Positions 28,440 to 38,120 of a DNA stretch of 64,000 nt are shown piece after piece. The DNA is from Shouchella oshimensis. GTDB taxonomy: Bacteria; Bacillota; Bacilli; Bacillales; Bacillaceae_D. The first letter of the stretch is position 1. Every line of letters begins with the position of its first letter. Where the stretch lies: the NCBI RefSeq assembly GCF_002019765.1, contig NZ_KV917380.1, positions 141,849-205,848 of the forward strand, in the 5' to 3' direction. The notes under the pieces are model-generated. The model was not told where the DNA came from. It made no database searches and saw nothing but the letters and a program-made list of their open reading frames with translations. The translations under genes were made by a program, and so were the position numbers.

Positions 28440-29483
28440 ATGCTATGGATAGGCGCTTTTTCTGCCTTATTGTTTCTTTTGTTTCTGTTTTCATACAAGA
28501 GAGATCCTAGAAGAATGATCAATGGTTTTTTGTTTAATTCGAGTATTTTTTCTTTTTTATTGTTTTGTGTTGTGCTTGTACTGCGGACGGACTATCCGTA
28601 TTCAAATTATCTCATTTTGTTTCCGGCCGTTGCGCTAGTCATTTTGATTCCTTTTGGTAGTGTTGCTTTAGTAGCTGGTCTCTTATACAATGCAAAACTC
28701 TTAATACAGCGAGAAGGGAAAAAACTTTCCAACTCATTAACATTACTCACTGGTCTTGGATTAATCTTTTTGTTTCTTTTAAATAGACTGGATCTATCTC
28801 AATATGTCTCTGTACATTTACAACCTTTGTTTAGTAGTGTGTACGTGATTGCTTTCTACTTTTTTATTCATTTATTGAATTTTTTTACTGCTTACGTTTT
28901 GTATCAATTTAATCGACCAAAACGTAATCAAGATTTTATTATCGTATTAGGAAGTGGATTAGTTAACGATGGTGTACCACCACTATTGGCAAGTAGAATC
29001 AATAGAGCGATTGGTTTTTATTATAAACAGAAGAAGGTAACGACCCCGCCTAAGATTATTTTTTCAGGTGGACAAGGATCAGATGAGAATCGATCTGAAG
29101 CTGAAGCAATGGAAGAATATGCGATACAACATGGTATTCCTGCCGAGGACACGCTTCAAGAAAACGAATCATTGAACACGTATCAAAATATGGCGTTCTC
29201 AAAAGTACGAATGGATCAGTTACGTCCTGATGGCGACTACGAAAGCATATTTACGACAAATAATTTCCATCTCTTTCGTGCAGGTCTGTATGCGAGAAAA
29301 GCAGGCTTAAAGAGCCAAGGAATTGGGAGTAAAACGGCTTTTTATTATTGGCCAAATGCGATGGTGCGAGAATACATTGCGATTGTAGCATTGCAGCGAA
29401 AACGACATATGATTGTCATTGCTAGTATTCTCTTTCTATCTCTATGTCTGTCTGTTTTTAGTTATTTGTTTATTGATTATTAA
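28440..29483 (+). CDS. YdcF/SanA-family DUF218 membrane protein
   Basis: This 347-residue protein has about five membrane helices in the first 160 residues, a DUF218 domain (about 165-320), and a last helix at the C-terminus. DUF218 signatures are FIIVLGSGL, FSGGQGSDE, ESLNTYQNMAFS and TTNNFHLFRA. SanA-type proteins influence envelope permeability, and related B. subtilis proteins are uncharacterised. AGGAGGTG precedes the ATG. It is convergent with the carotenoid-type oxidase gene and shares a terminator with it. Confidence 0.88.
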   Translation: MLWIGAFSALLFLLFLFSYKRDPRRMINGFLFNSSIFSFLLFCVVLVLRTDYPYSNYLILFPAVALVILIPFGSVALVAGLLYNAKLLIQREGKKLSNSLTLLTGLGLIFLFLLNRLDLSQYVSVHLQPLFSSVYVIAFYFFIHLLNFFTAYVLYQFNRPKRNQDFIIVLGSGLVNDGVPPLLASRINRAIGFYYKQKKVTTPPKIIFSGGQGSDENRSEAEAMEEYAIQHGIPAEDTLQENESLNTYQNMAFSKVRMDQLRPDGDYESIFTTNNFHLFRAGLYARKAGLKSQGIGSKTAFYYWPNAMVREYIAIVALQRKRHMIVIASILFLSLCLSVFSYLFIDY

Positions 29484-29527
29484 TAAAAAAGGAACCGAAC
29501 GACGTCGTTGCCGGTTCCTCTTTTGTT
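29484..29527. terminator. Shared convergent terminator
   Basis: GGAACCG (29491-29497) pairs with CGGTTCC (29512-29518), with a 14-nt loop that itself contains CGACGTCG; A-run on the left and T-rich on the right. It can act for both converging genes. Confidence 0.75.
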
Positions 29528-29549
29528 TGCCAAAGTCTTTTTTATTTTG

Positions 29550-31061
29550 TCATCGAACAGCTGTTTTTTGCTGAATGGTTAGTTCTTCTGCAATTAAGTC
29601 TGCTGTAAGCTGACCTGAGAGGGTGACCATTGGAACACCGCCGCCTGGATGGGTGGAACCACCGACAAAATAGAGTTGAGAAATGAGCTCGCTTTTACTA
29701 GGAATCTTAAAGCCACCATTTTTCTTTTTGTTTGCCACAACACCGTAAATGGAACCCCCATTTGCGCCATACAGAGACTGTAGGTCATCTGGTGTAAAGG
29801 TCATTTCAAACTCAATATCCTCTCTTATAGTGGTTAGTCCATTCCGCTCTAATTTGCTAATAACCGTTTCTCGATAGCTCGTTTTATATTTTTCCCAAGT
29901 CTCGCCTTCTTTAAGTGGCGGAACATGAGTCAGAACAAAATGATTCTCTTTCCCTTCTGGCGCTTGACTAGGATCTGATTTAGACGAAATGCCAATATAG
30001 ACAGTTGGATCGTCAGCTGGACGTTTTTCTTCAAAAATTTGTTTGAATTCTTCTTCTGGATCTTTTGAAAAGAAAAAGTTATGATGGGCGAGTTGCGGGT
30101 ATTCCCGCTTTAACCCGAGCAAGAGAACAAGTCCAGACACACTAGGTTCGAACTTTTCTAGCTTCTTTGCCTGTGTCTTATGCTGTGGATGCTCCTTTAA
30201 CAACTGGTGATAGGTTGGAATCGCTTCGAGATTTGACACGACGATGTCGGCATGTACTTCTTCACCGCACTCTAAGCGAACCCCTTTTGCAACGGAATCG
30301 ACTTGAATAATTCCTTTTACCGGCGTTTCTGTACGAATTGTTACGTTTAGTTCTGTTAGCAATTGCTCCATTCCCCGTACAATGTTGTACATGCCACCTT
30401 TTACGTAAAAATTACCAAGACCGAACTGAACATATGCAAGCTGAGACAAGACAGCTGGCGCTTGATAAGGAGACGAACCAACGTACATGACGAGAAAATT
30501 AATAAACTGTTTAATATGTGGGTCTTTAATGTACCGTTCTGTACCTTCGTTTAGTGTCTTCATCGGATCAAATGCCATAAGCTCTCGTAATGAATGAAGC
30601 TTACGAAGTTCACTTAGACCCGATATGCTTTTGTTGTAAAAGCTTTTCATGCACAGTTCATACATTTGTGCACTGTAGTTTAAGTAATTCATAAAAGGAG
30701 CAGCATCGTCAGGGGCTACTTTTTTTATTTCATCAAGCATGTCAGGTAAGTCGCCTTTTAAATCAATCGATACACCGTCTTCAAAAAAGGTACGCCATTG
30801 AGGTTCAACTCGTTCAATCTCCATATAGTCATGAACGTCACGTCCCGCTCGGTTGAATAATGCTTCTAACACCCAAGGCATCGTTAAGATTGATGGACCA
30901 GTGTCAAACTGATAGCCCTCACCGCTGCGAATATTACATTTGCCGCCTATACGTTCATTCTGTTCAAGCACTGTTACATCGTGTCCTTGTGAAGCTAAAC
31001 TAATTGCCGCCGATAACCCTCCTAAGCCACCGCCTACGATCACAATTCGTTTTTTCGTCAT
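29550..31061 (-). CDS. Phytoene desaturase-family FAD oxidoreductase (CrtN/CrtNb-like)
   Basis: A 503-residue flavoprotein with the N-terminal dinucleotide-binding motif IVGGGLGGLSAA, followed by RIGGKC and FDTGPS, and the C-terminal carotenoid-desaturase signature FVGGSTHPGGGVPMVTLSG. These enzymes desaturate or oxidise C30/C40 carotenoids. No crtM or crtB synthase is in the window, so it is either a pathway member encoded elsewhere or a CrtNb/CrtP-type terminal oxidase; sequence alone cannot decide. It follows a membrane methyltransferase gene by 20 nt in the same unit. AAAAAGGTG lies upstream of the ATG. Confidence 0.9.
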   Translation of the reverse strand: MTKKRIVIVGGGLGGLSAAISLASQGHDVTVLEQNERIGGKCNIRSGEGYQFDTGPSILTMPWVLEALFNRAGRDVHDYMEIERVEPQWRTFFEDGVSIDLKGDLPDMLDEIKKVAPDDAAPFMNYLNYSAQMYELCMKSFYNKSISGLSELRKLHSLRELMAFDPMKTLNEGTERYIKDPHIKQFINFLVMYVGSSPYQAPAVLSQLAYVQFGLGNFYVKGGMYNIVRGMEQLLTELNVTIRTETPVKGIIQVDSVAKGVRLECGEEVHADIVVSNLEAIPTYHQLLKEHPQHKTQAKKLEKFEPSVSGLVLLLGLKREYPQLAHHNFFFSKDPEEEFKQIFEEKRPADDPTVYIGISSKSDPSQAPEGKENHFVLTHVPPLKEGETWEKYKTSYRETVISKLERNGLTTIREDIEFEMTFTPDDLQSLYGANGGSIYGVVANKKKNGGFKIPSKSELISQLYFVGGSTHPGGGVPMVTLSGQLTADLIAEELTIQQKTAVR

Positions 31062-31081
31062 ATCTCACACACCTTTTTCTA

Positions 31082-31642
31082 TTAATAGACCCAAGGAAGC
31101 AAAATCCAGCGTTTTTGTTTCCATTCCTCATACTGTTTGGGCAGTGTTGCTGTAAGCATTTTTTCTTCTATTACCATTCGTTTTTTGAGTACATGTGTCA
31201 TAATGACAACGGAAAGGAGGATCCCAATGATCGTCCCAAGATAAATGGAGATGCCTAGAACGCAAAGAAATAAGCCTGTGTATAGCGGATGGCGCATAAG
31301 ACGGTAAGGGCCATGGCTAACTAATTCCATTGTTGCTTTTACATGAACATGTCTTGAAAAGTGATCCCTTAAGACAAACATGGACCAATACCGCAAGCCG
31401 ATACCAAGGCTATATAGAACGACGCCTAAGCTTGAAAGAATCGAAAGATCGAACAGGGTCCAACCGATTTGATGTAAAAGAACACAGCTCGTAATACTAA
31501 GAACCGTGCACGCCAAGATCGAATGAAAGCTTTTGTTTTCCTTCAAATCACTAGGCTCTTGCTTTGATTTTCCTCGAAAAAAAAGAAATTCAGACACCCA
31601 TATTACCGTCAAAAAAAAGAAAAGACCGTCAACCACTGACAA
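31082..31642 (-). CDS. Isoprenylcysteine carboxyl methyltransferase-family membrane protein
   Basis: This 186-residue protein has four or more membrane helices and the ICMT-family end: ELVSHGPYRLMRHPLYTGLFL and a late EEKML..LPKQYEEWKQK. Such enzymes methylate carboxyl groups of lipid-like substrates with S-adenosylmethionine. I start at TTG 31642 (LSVVDGLFFF) because GGAGGTG lies 5 nt upstream; the frame is open for another 111 codons, but that part is low-quality and begins without a good ribosome site. Its pairing with a CrtN-like enzyme suggests esterification of a carotenoid acid, which is inference. Confidence 0.82.
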   Translation of the reverse strand: MSVVDGLFFFLTVIWVSEFLFFRGKSKQEPSDLKENKSFHSILACTVLSITSCVLLHQIGWTLFDLSILSSLGVVLYSLGIGLRYWSMFVLRDHFSRHVHVKATMELVSHGPYRLMRHPLYTGLFLCVLGISIYLGTIIGILLSVVIMTHVLKKRMVIEEKMLTATLPKQYEEWKQKRWILLPWVY

Positions 31643-32292
31643 TGCCTCACCTCCCTGTCCTAAGTTATACGTATGTAAATGCAATACAAAATAAAACCAC
31701 ATACAAAAAAACTTGTACAGAAAAAATGCACAAGTTTCCTTCCGACGCGAGCCGGAGTCCTTTTTCTTCAAGCTACCTTTAGTCACGCTCACTTTCTCAT
31801 TCTCTAAAAAGTAAGGGTTGAGCAATCTCAGAAAAAATAACGAATTAATGAAAATACCGTAATGGAAGTAAGCAACCCGGCAGAGAAAGAAAAAAAGAAT
31901 TTTTTCATCCAACCAATCCTTTATGTACAAATTTGGAATGATTTCATTATATGGTTTTTTCTTCAAATTCGTCAAAGCTTTGTCCTTCTAAATTCACTTT
32001 AATATGGATAAGCAAAGAGACATAAACTAGAAGGAAACCATCAACGTATTGTCTTTACAGAAAAAAGGCAGTGTGTAACTTTTACTTGCCAAATGGTAGT
32101 GAAAAGCACTATGATGTGTATATTCAACGCAGTTGTGGAATACTAGGAAAACAGAGGAAATCACCGTTATTTCGGGTTTTTCTGAGAAAAAACAATCTTT
32201 GGGTAGTTCACACCTTTTTTATCTGTCAGAAATAGTTTATTATTAGATAATAGAGGTTTTTCTAATGACTAATGGACATAAGGATGAGCGAA
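31643..32292. other. Divergent region before the methyltransferase and mqo genes
   Basis: 650 nt. The minus-strand frame of the methyltransferase stays open to 31975, but codon quality and the ribosome-binding site argue against translation there. A plus-strand frame around 32060-32235 is open but Cys/Trp-rich and has no support. I see no clear RNA or promoter. Confidence 0.4.
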
Positions 32293-33810
32293 ATGAGCTA
32301 TAGAGAAACTAAGTCAGACGTTATTTTAATTGGCGCTGGAGTGATGAGCGCGACGCTAGGTACGTTATTAAAAGAGTTAGCACCAGACTGGAAAGTGACG
32401 GTTTTCGAAAAGTTAAAAAGTGCAGGGGAAGAAAGCTCGAATGAATGGAATAACGCTGGTACAGGTCATGCAGCACTGTGCGAATTAAACTATACGTCGG
32501 AAAAGCCGGACGGATCACTTGATATAAGTAAGGCTGTAAAGGTTAATGAGCATTTTCAACTCTCACGACAATTTTGGTCCTATCTTGTAAGAAAAAAGCT
32601 AATTGAAAATCCTAAAGAATTTATTATGCCAATTCCACATATTAGTATGGTTCAAGGTGAAAAGAATGGCTTATTTTTAAAAAAGCGTATGGAAGCGTTA
32701 TCAGACAACCCTCTTTTTGAAGGAATGGCGTTTAGTGATGATCCTGATGTGTTAAAAGAATGGATGCCTCTTGTAATGGAAGGTCGAGAAGAAGGCGATG
32801 GACCTGTTGCGGCAACGAAAATTGACACAGGTACAGATGTGAATTTTGGCTCACTAACACGTAAGTTATTTACCCATTTAGAAAATGAGAACGTCGCTGT
32901 TCATTATGAGCATAGTGTAAAAGATTTGAAGAAAGCAGCCGATGGTTCTTGGAAAGTAAAAGTTCAAAATATCAATACGGGAGAAACGGATAATCATTCA
33001 GCTAAATTCGTCTTTATTGGTGCTGGTGGAGGTAGTTTACCGTTACTACAGAAGACAGGAATACCTGAATCACGTCGAATTGGAGGATTTCCTGTAAGCG
33101 GATTATTTCTAGTCTGTAACAACCCCGAAATAGTAGAGCAGCATCATGCGAAAGTATATGGTAAAGCAAAAGTAGGAGCTCCTCCAATGTCGGTTCCGCA
33201 TTTAGATACGCGTTATATTGATAATAAGAAATCGTTATTGTTTGGTCCGTTTGCTGGATTTTCTCCTAAATTTCTTAAGACCGGCTCATACTTTGATTTG
33301 ATTGGTTCTGTTAAGCCTAATAATCTCTTTACCATGCTAGGAGCAGGGTTTAAAGAATTAGGGTTAACCCGCTATTTAATTCAACAAGTTATGTTATCAA
33401 ATGAGAAGCGAATGGAAGAATTAAAGGAATTTATTCCGAATGCGAAAAGTGAAGACTGGGAAATCATCGTTGCTGGTCAGCGTGTGCAGGTTATTAAAGA
33501 TACAGAAGCAGGGGGAAGGGGAACACTTCAGTTCGGAACGGAAGTCGTCACAGCAGATGATGGTTCTGTTGCCGCATTACTTGGTGCTTCACCAGGTGCA
33601 TCGACAGCAGTCCATGTAATGCTTGAAATTTTAGAGAAATGTTTCCCGACAGAAATAGATGGATGGAAGGCAAAAATTAAAGAGATGGTTCCTTCCTATG
33701 GAAAATTATTAATGAGCCATCCAAGTTTATTCAAAGAAATCCAAGCATCGACAGCTCGAGATCTACAGCTAGAAGAGTCATACGTACCGTCTCAAGAGCA
33801 TTTAGCTTAA
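32293..33810 (+). CDS. mqo: Malate:quinone oxidoreductase
   Basis: This FAD enzyme of 505 residues oxidises malate to oxaloacetate at the membrane and passes electrons to quinone. Visible hallmarks are the Rossmann motif [15 protein letters not shown], the [20 protein letters not shown] segment, and [12 protein letters not shown]. Three in-frame ATGs exist (32272, 32284, 32293); AAGGA at 32280-32284 is best placed for the one at 32293, giving [15 protein letters not shown] structured repeat begins 7 nt after the stop and may terminate transcription. No neighbours belong to the TCA cycle. Confidence 0.95.
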   Translation: MSYRETKSDVILIGAGVMSATLGTLLKELAPDWKVTVFEKLKSAGEESSNEWNNAGTGHAALCELNYTSEKPDGSLDISKAVKVNEHFQLSRQFWSYLVRKKLIENPKEFIMPIPHISMVQGEKNGLFLKKRMEALSDNPLFEGMAFSDDPDVLKEWMPLVMEGREEGDGPVAATKIDTGTDVNFGSLTRKLFTHLENENVAVHYEHSVKDLKKAADGSWKVKVQNINTGETDNHSAKFVFIGAGGGSLPLLQKTGIPESRRIGGFPVSGLFLVCNNPEIVEQHHAKVYGKAKVGAPPMSVPHLDTRYIDNKKSLLFGPFAGFSPKFLKTGSYFDLIGSVKPNNLFTMLGAGFKELGLTRYLIQQVMLSNEKRMEELKEFIPNAKSEDWEIIVAGQRVQVIKDTEAGGRGTLQFGTEVVTADDGSVAALLGASPGASTAVHVMLEILEKCFPTEIDGWKAKIKEMVPSYGKLLMSHPSLFKEIQASTARDLQLEESYVPSQEHLA

Positions 33811-33816
33811 ATGAAA

Positions 33817-34100
33817 GAGGCTGGGACAAAAGTAGATAGACAGTCCAAAATGACGAACATTCCTGAAAATAGGAACGTTCGTCGTTTGTTTTATATGAAC
33901 ATTAGCGGAAGGAGAATCCGAAGACTCCTGGGGGATCAGCACGTGTCTGAAGACTCGGAGTGGCGGTTTTCCACGGAGGAGGCTGAGGCCGCCGTGTCCC
34001 CGGAAAGCGAAGGATTCTCCTGTAGCGGTGCTACTCAGCATATTTTAGACTATTCGTCTTTTCAAATACTACTTTTCGTTATGTCCCAGCCACTTCTTTT
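33817..34100 (+). repeat. Dispersed structured repeat, copy 2 of 3
   Basis: Same element as at 15747. The left end GAGGCTGGGACA is intact. The right end has TGTCCCAGC followed by CACTTCTTTT, so the terminal repeat is shortened to 9 bp. Inside, GCC is duplicated relative to the other copies near 33990. It fills the gap between the convergent mqo and coiled-coil protein genes and overlaps no real gene. Confidence 0.85.
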
Positions 34101-34110
34101 TGTGTCCCTT

Positions 34111-35910
34111 TTAAAAGCGGAATAGGTTTAAAAAACGTTGCCAGATGCTGAGTTCCTCTTTCTCCTCCACTTCAGGAGATGGTTCGTCTTTTGTTAAAGG
34201 TTCAGTGTGAATGACAAATTGGACATTCTCGACTTTGTCGTTGTTGTTCTTGTGAACAAACGATCGAGGTTCAAAATCTGATTTATCGTATTGGGCGATC
34301 ATATCATCAATTTCTTGCTGCATTTGTTCCGGTATTTCTGCAGTAGCATCATGCAGTTCATTCATTCCTGCCTGTAGGGACGCGCCGCCATCTACTAACT
34401 GTGATGATCCAGTAGCAGACTCTTGAATCCCTTGATGGATTTGGTTGTATTCATTTGCTACTTTAGATACGCCGCCAGTATAAGAAGCGAGACCTTCATG
34501 AAACTGGCTATATTGATTGGCGAGCTGGGAAATGCCGTTCGTCAATTCACCTAAGCCAGCATCTGCATCAAACGAGTCGGCGACTGCAGACAAGGATTGG
34601 GACATTGTATGTAACCCATCAGCCATGTCTGTGACGGAAGTACTCATTTCTTGTAACGCCGGTTGGACAGAGGTAAACGCTTCTTTGACTGCATCAAACG
34701 TACCTTTAATGGTTTGCGCAGCTGTGTAAGATTCAACTAAAACATCAAGGGTTTCACGATCTTCTGTCGTTTCATATAGCTTGTCGATTGCTTCTTCTGA
34801 TAGTGTAGCTGCTGGAAGTTGATTCATGGCTTCTTCAAGTGCCTGATAGCCTTCTTGATGATGGGCACTGAGTGTATCTAGCCCTCCTGCCAGCTCGCGT
34901 AAGCCTGCAACAAGTTCATCTATGCCGCTTGTTAATTCTGTACCCATATCAAAGCTAAGGTCATCCTCTGCTCCGTTTAATGCGGTATTTACTTCATTTA
35001 AACCAGCTTGCAGCTGACTGGAAGCTGTAACGAGGTCACTCCCACTTGAAGACAGGTCGGTAAGACCAGTTTGAAACTGTGAAGAACCTTTCCCCAGCTC
35101 CGTTAAACCGGAGGATAATTCTTGAATGCCGTTTTTAAGGCCACCGACACCGTTAGCAAGCTCGCCAATCGCTCCAGTTAAGGAATCAAATTCACCTGTT
35201 AATTCTTCCGTATCCGGTATATCAATTGCAAATGAAGAAGGTAATGCTGAAATCTCAATACTTTCAAGTTCAATAGCAGATGCTTCAGCAGAAAGACGGA
35301 GTTCGGCTCCTTCTTCTGGCATGACGGTGAAAGCAAGCTGCTTATTCTTACCTGCATTGGCAATAGTCGCGTCTGGTGCATCAATCGCTGTAAAAAGATC
35401 GCCATTGAGAGGAACCGATACCTGTAGGAGGTAATGGTCAAAAAATGCTTCATCCATCGTATCGTTTTGCGTAATGTCTATTTCAAGCTCAAATGTTCCG
35501 CTTTCCCCAACGATCTCCTCAGCGTCTAGTTGGTCGCCATCCAATAGATAGCGAATCTCTATATCCCAAGGTAGCTGGGGATCCTTTTGAATATTGCCTT
35601 GGTAGTGAAAGGTCCCGACAGGCGCGTTTAATGTAATTTCTTCATCCTTTTGTTCAATTGCTGACAAATCCGTTAAATTCGTAATGGTATCGTACGAGCC
35701 ATAATCAGAAACAAGACCTTCTTCAGTAACTGTTAGCGCATTTACGATGTAGAGTTCCTGGATCCCACCATTAGCAAATAGATTGGCATAGACAACTTCA
35801 TCTTTGCTTTCAATCGTTCCTGTATCTACTTCAGTATTTGCTGAAACGTAAGAATAGGGTGTAAACACAAGAACACATACAGCAGTGGCAATCGTCCATC
35901 TTTTTCTCAT
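34111..35910 (-). CDS. Secreted/membrane-associated coiled-coil protein of the YhgE/Pip type, partner of an MMPL exporter
   Basis: This 599-residue protein has a signal sequence (about 1-24, ending SYVSA), a beta-rich N-terminal domain (about 25-230), and a long helical region (about 235-545) with regularly spaced L-x-x-G-x-x-x-L heptads such as ELANGVGGLKNGIQELSSGL. It ends with an acidic stretch and a short amphipathic tail (IWQRFLNLFRF). The helical repeats resemble those of YhgE/Pip proteins that accompany MMPL exporters. It overlaps the MMPL gene by 4 nt (ATGA), so the two products probably act together at the cell surface. The substrate is unknown. Confidence 0.85.
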   Translation of the reverse strand: MRKRWTIATAVCVLVFTPYSYVSANTEVDTGTIESKDEVVYANLFANGGIQELYIVNALTVTEEGLVSDYGSYDTITNLTDLSAIEQKDEEITLNAPVGTFHYQGNIQKDPQLPWDIEIRYLLDGDQLDAEEIVGESGTFELEIDITQNDTMDEAFFDHYLLQVSVPLNGDLFTAIDAPDATIANAGKNKQLAFTVMPEEGAELRLSAEASAIELESIEISALPSSFAIDIPDTEELTGEFDSLTGAIGELANGVGGLKNGIQELSSGLTELGKGSSQFQTGLTDLSSSGSDLVTASSQLQAGLNEVNTALNGAEDDLSFDMGTELTSGIDELVAGLRELAGGLDTLSAHHQEGYQALEEAMNQLPAATLSEEAIDKLYETTEDRETLDVLVESYTAAQTIKGTFDAVKEAFTSVQPALQEMSTSVTDMADGLHTMSQSLSAVADSFDADAGLGELTNGISQLANQYSQFHEGLASYTGGVSKVANEYNQIHQGIQESATGSSQLVDGGASLQAGMNELHDATAEIPEQMQQEIDDMIAQYDKSDFEPRSFVHKNNNDKVENVQFVIHTEPLTKDEPSPEVEEKEELSIWQRFLNLFRF

Positions 35911-37973
35911 CGTTCCGTCTCCTCCTCTTGTTCATAAAAGTTTGATCGATACGTCGTTTTTTTCACGAGTTTATCACCAACAAGCAATAGTGCCGGTAAC
36001 AGGACAACAACAAGGATAAAGGCTAAAATGGCACCTCGACCTAACAATAATCCAATAGAAGAAACCGTTGGATTCGTAGATGTAATCCATAGAATAAGAC
36101 CAACACTTGAAAGAATCGCCGCTGAGATAATGATAGAAAATAGTTTCTCATCAAGGGCTTTTTTCATTGCAGGGTATGCTGGCATTTTTTGACGATGGTG
36201 TTTGTACGTTTCCATAAGAAGAATACCGTAATCAATGGTTGCAGCTAATTGCACCGTACTAACAACTAAATAGCCTACAAATACGAGCGAATCGTTTGTC
36301 ATATAAGGGATGGCTAAATTAATCCAAACAGCTGATTGAATTGTAACAAGCAGAATAATTGGAATGGAGATGGACCGAAATGTAATCATTAATACAAGGG
36401 CAATTGTTACTACCGTAATGGTATTAACGACTTGGTTATCAACGGTGACAGTCTCTTTCATATCATAAAGCGTCACACTTTCCCCAAGTGTATAAGCTGT
36501 ATCTCCATAATACGTTTCACTTAATGTACGCACATCTTCAACCAAACCGAACGGAATATCGCCTTCAACGCCTGCATCTGTAAAAACCATTATGCGACTG
36601 AATTGTTCTGATTGGAATTCACTAATAATGGATTCATCAAGAAATTCAGCAGGGATCCCTGTACCGACAACGTTCGTATAAGACATAACAGAATCAACAT
36701 AAGCAAGCTCTTCAAGCTGACTTACCAATTCTGCTTCTTTTGCAATATCATCATTAGGCACAAGAACAACAAGTGGTGTTGATTCACCAAATGTCTCTTC
36801 AATCAGTGCTGCATCTGCACCTGCACGAGTTGTGTCAGGTAAATCACCTAGCCCATAAATAAAGGAGGTACTCCCTTGTGCAATGAAGCTTGGAACAATT
36901 AACAAAAACACAAGGATAAGCGCTGGATAACGTAATTTCAGTAATTTCGCTCCAACCCCTTTAAAACTAGGCACAAGAGATTTGTGACGTGTCTTTTCAA
37001 TCCACTTGTATAAAAACAACGTAAGAGCAGGTAGGAAGACAACTACAGAGATGAAGCTAAAGACAATTCCTTTAACTAAGTTTAAGCCCAAGTCTGCACC
37101 AATCTCAAAGTTCATGAACATTAGAGCCATAAAGCCAAAGAACGTCGTAACCGCACTTACGAAAATAACAGGAAATGAATTTCTCATAGCAGCGGCCATT
37201 GCTTGTTCAGGCTTCTTCCCTTTGGCTAATTCATCATTAAAGCTATGTAGCAAAAAGATGGCATAATCAAGAGAAACGGCAAGCTGCAAAATCGGTGCAA
37301 CAGATTGTGTAACAAACGACACTTCACCAAGAAAGATGTTAGAACCTAGGTTAATTAAAACAGAAACTCCGATGGCAGTAAGAAAAAAGAGGGGTTCTGC
37401 CCAAGAATTAGTCGACAGAACTAAAATAATGATAATAACCGGGACAAGTAATGCAGCTGCATAGATGGTTTCTGATACCGCCATGTTTTGAGACGTGGCA
37501 TTATTGACAGCCTCACCAGCAATCGCGTTATCCTCACCAATAAGTTCGTAGATAGCATCTGTTGCTTCTACTTCTTCTCCGGTTGTAATGGTTAAAGAAA
37601 ACAAGGCATTTCCGTCTTTGTAATACGATTCAAGCATGGCATTGTCAACCATCTCAAGTGGAATTTGTAAATCAACAAGGTCATCAAGCCAAAGAACTTC
37701 CTCGACTCCGTTCATGTTCTCTAATTCATGTTTATAGGACAGTGCTTCCTGTATACTGACGTCTTTTACTAGTACATTTGTGTTAGGAATTGATGCTGTA
37801 AATTCATTTTCCATTACCTCTAGCGCATTTGTAGAGGGAGCATCATCAGGTAAATAATCAACCATGTTGTAGTTAGTCGAAACAAAAAATTGCCCAATGA
37901 CTGCTAACAATGTTAACGCAGCAAAAACCATCACAACAGATTTCTTATGTTTTATAATTCTTTCAACAAGCAA
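35907..37973 (-). CDS. MMPL/RND-family exporter (YdgH/YdfJ type)
   Basis: This 688-residue transporter shows the MMPL layout: helix 1 near the N-terminus, an extracytoplasmic loop, five helices, a second loop after about residue 355, and five or six more helices. SLDYAIFLLHSF and TIDYGILLMETY are the paired helix-4 motifs with the proton-relay Asp-Tyr. Such pumps export lipids, siderophores or drugs. The start appears to be TTG at 37973; no ATG is in frame nearby. It is divergent from a TetR regulator, with overlapping promoter and operator sequences between them. Confidence 0.92.
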   Translation of the reverse strand: MLVERIIKHKKSVVMVFAALTLLAVIGQFFVSTNYNMVDYLPDDAPSTNALEVMENEFTASIPNTNVLVKDVSIQEALSYKHELENMNGVEEVLWLDDLVDLQIPLEMVDNAMLESYYKDGNALFSLTITTGEEVEATDAIYELIGEDNAIAGEAVNNATSQNMAVSETIYAAALLVPVIIIILVLSTNSWAEPLFFLTAIGVSVLINLGSNIFLGEVSFVTQSVAPILQLAVSLDYAIFLLHSFNDELAKGKKPEQAMAAAMRNSFPVIFVSAVTTFFGFMALMFMNFEIGADLGLNLVKGIVFSFISVVVFLPALTLFLYKWIEKTRHKSLVPSFKGVGAKLLKLRYPALILVFLLIVPSFIAQGSTSFIYGLGDLPDTTRAGADAALIEETFGESTPLVVLVPNDDIAKEAELVSQLEELAYVDSVMSYTNVVGTGIPAEFLDESIISEFQSEQFSRIMVFTDAGVEGDIPFGLVEDVRTLSETYYGDTAYTLGESVTLYDMKETVTVDNQVVNTITVVTIALVLMITFRSISIPIILLVTIQSAVWINLAIPYMTNDSLVFVGYLVVSTVQLAATIDYGILLMETYKHHRQKMPAYPAMKKALDEKLFSIIISAAILSSVGLILWITSTNPTVSSIGLLLGRGAILAFILVVVLLPALLLVGDKLVKKTTYRSNFYEQEEETER

Positions 37974-38018
37974 TCCATTTCCCCACCCTATATTGACAAT
38001 ATCGTAAATTCTTTTAAC

Positions 38019-38047
38019 ATTATATCTACACGGTGTTGTCTATACAA
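38019..38047 (-). promoter_or_regulatory. Promoter of the MMPL operon
   Basis: On the minus strand: TTGTAT (38047-38042), 17-nt spacer, TATAAT (38024-38019). The -35 lies inside the palindrome at 38034-38049. Confidence 0.65.
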
Positions 38048-38049
38048 CA
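38034..38049. promoter_or_regulatory. Candidate TetR operator
   Basis: Perfect palindrome TGTTGT-ctat-ACAACA. It covers the -35 of the minus-strand promoter and lies just after the likely plus-strand tetR promoter (TTGACA at 37993-37998 with an AT-rich -10 near 38016-38023), so one bound dimer could repress both genes. Confidence 0.65.
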
Positions 38050-38120
38050 AACAGTTGGATAAAATGTGTTAGGAGAGCAACAGATAAACACATAATGTCG
38101 GATAAATTGGTGAAAAGGTT

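Noticed and set aside
31643-31975. N-terminal extension of the ICMT-family protein by 111 residues
   Set aside because: It starts without a ribosome-binding site and has odd composition, while GGAGGTG stands right before TTG 31642, giving the usual family length.
32060-32235. Plus-strand open frame before mqo
   Set aside because: No good start, Cys/Trp-rich composition and overlap with the mqo leader; nothing supports translation.
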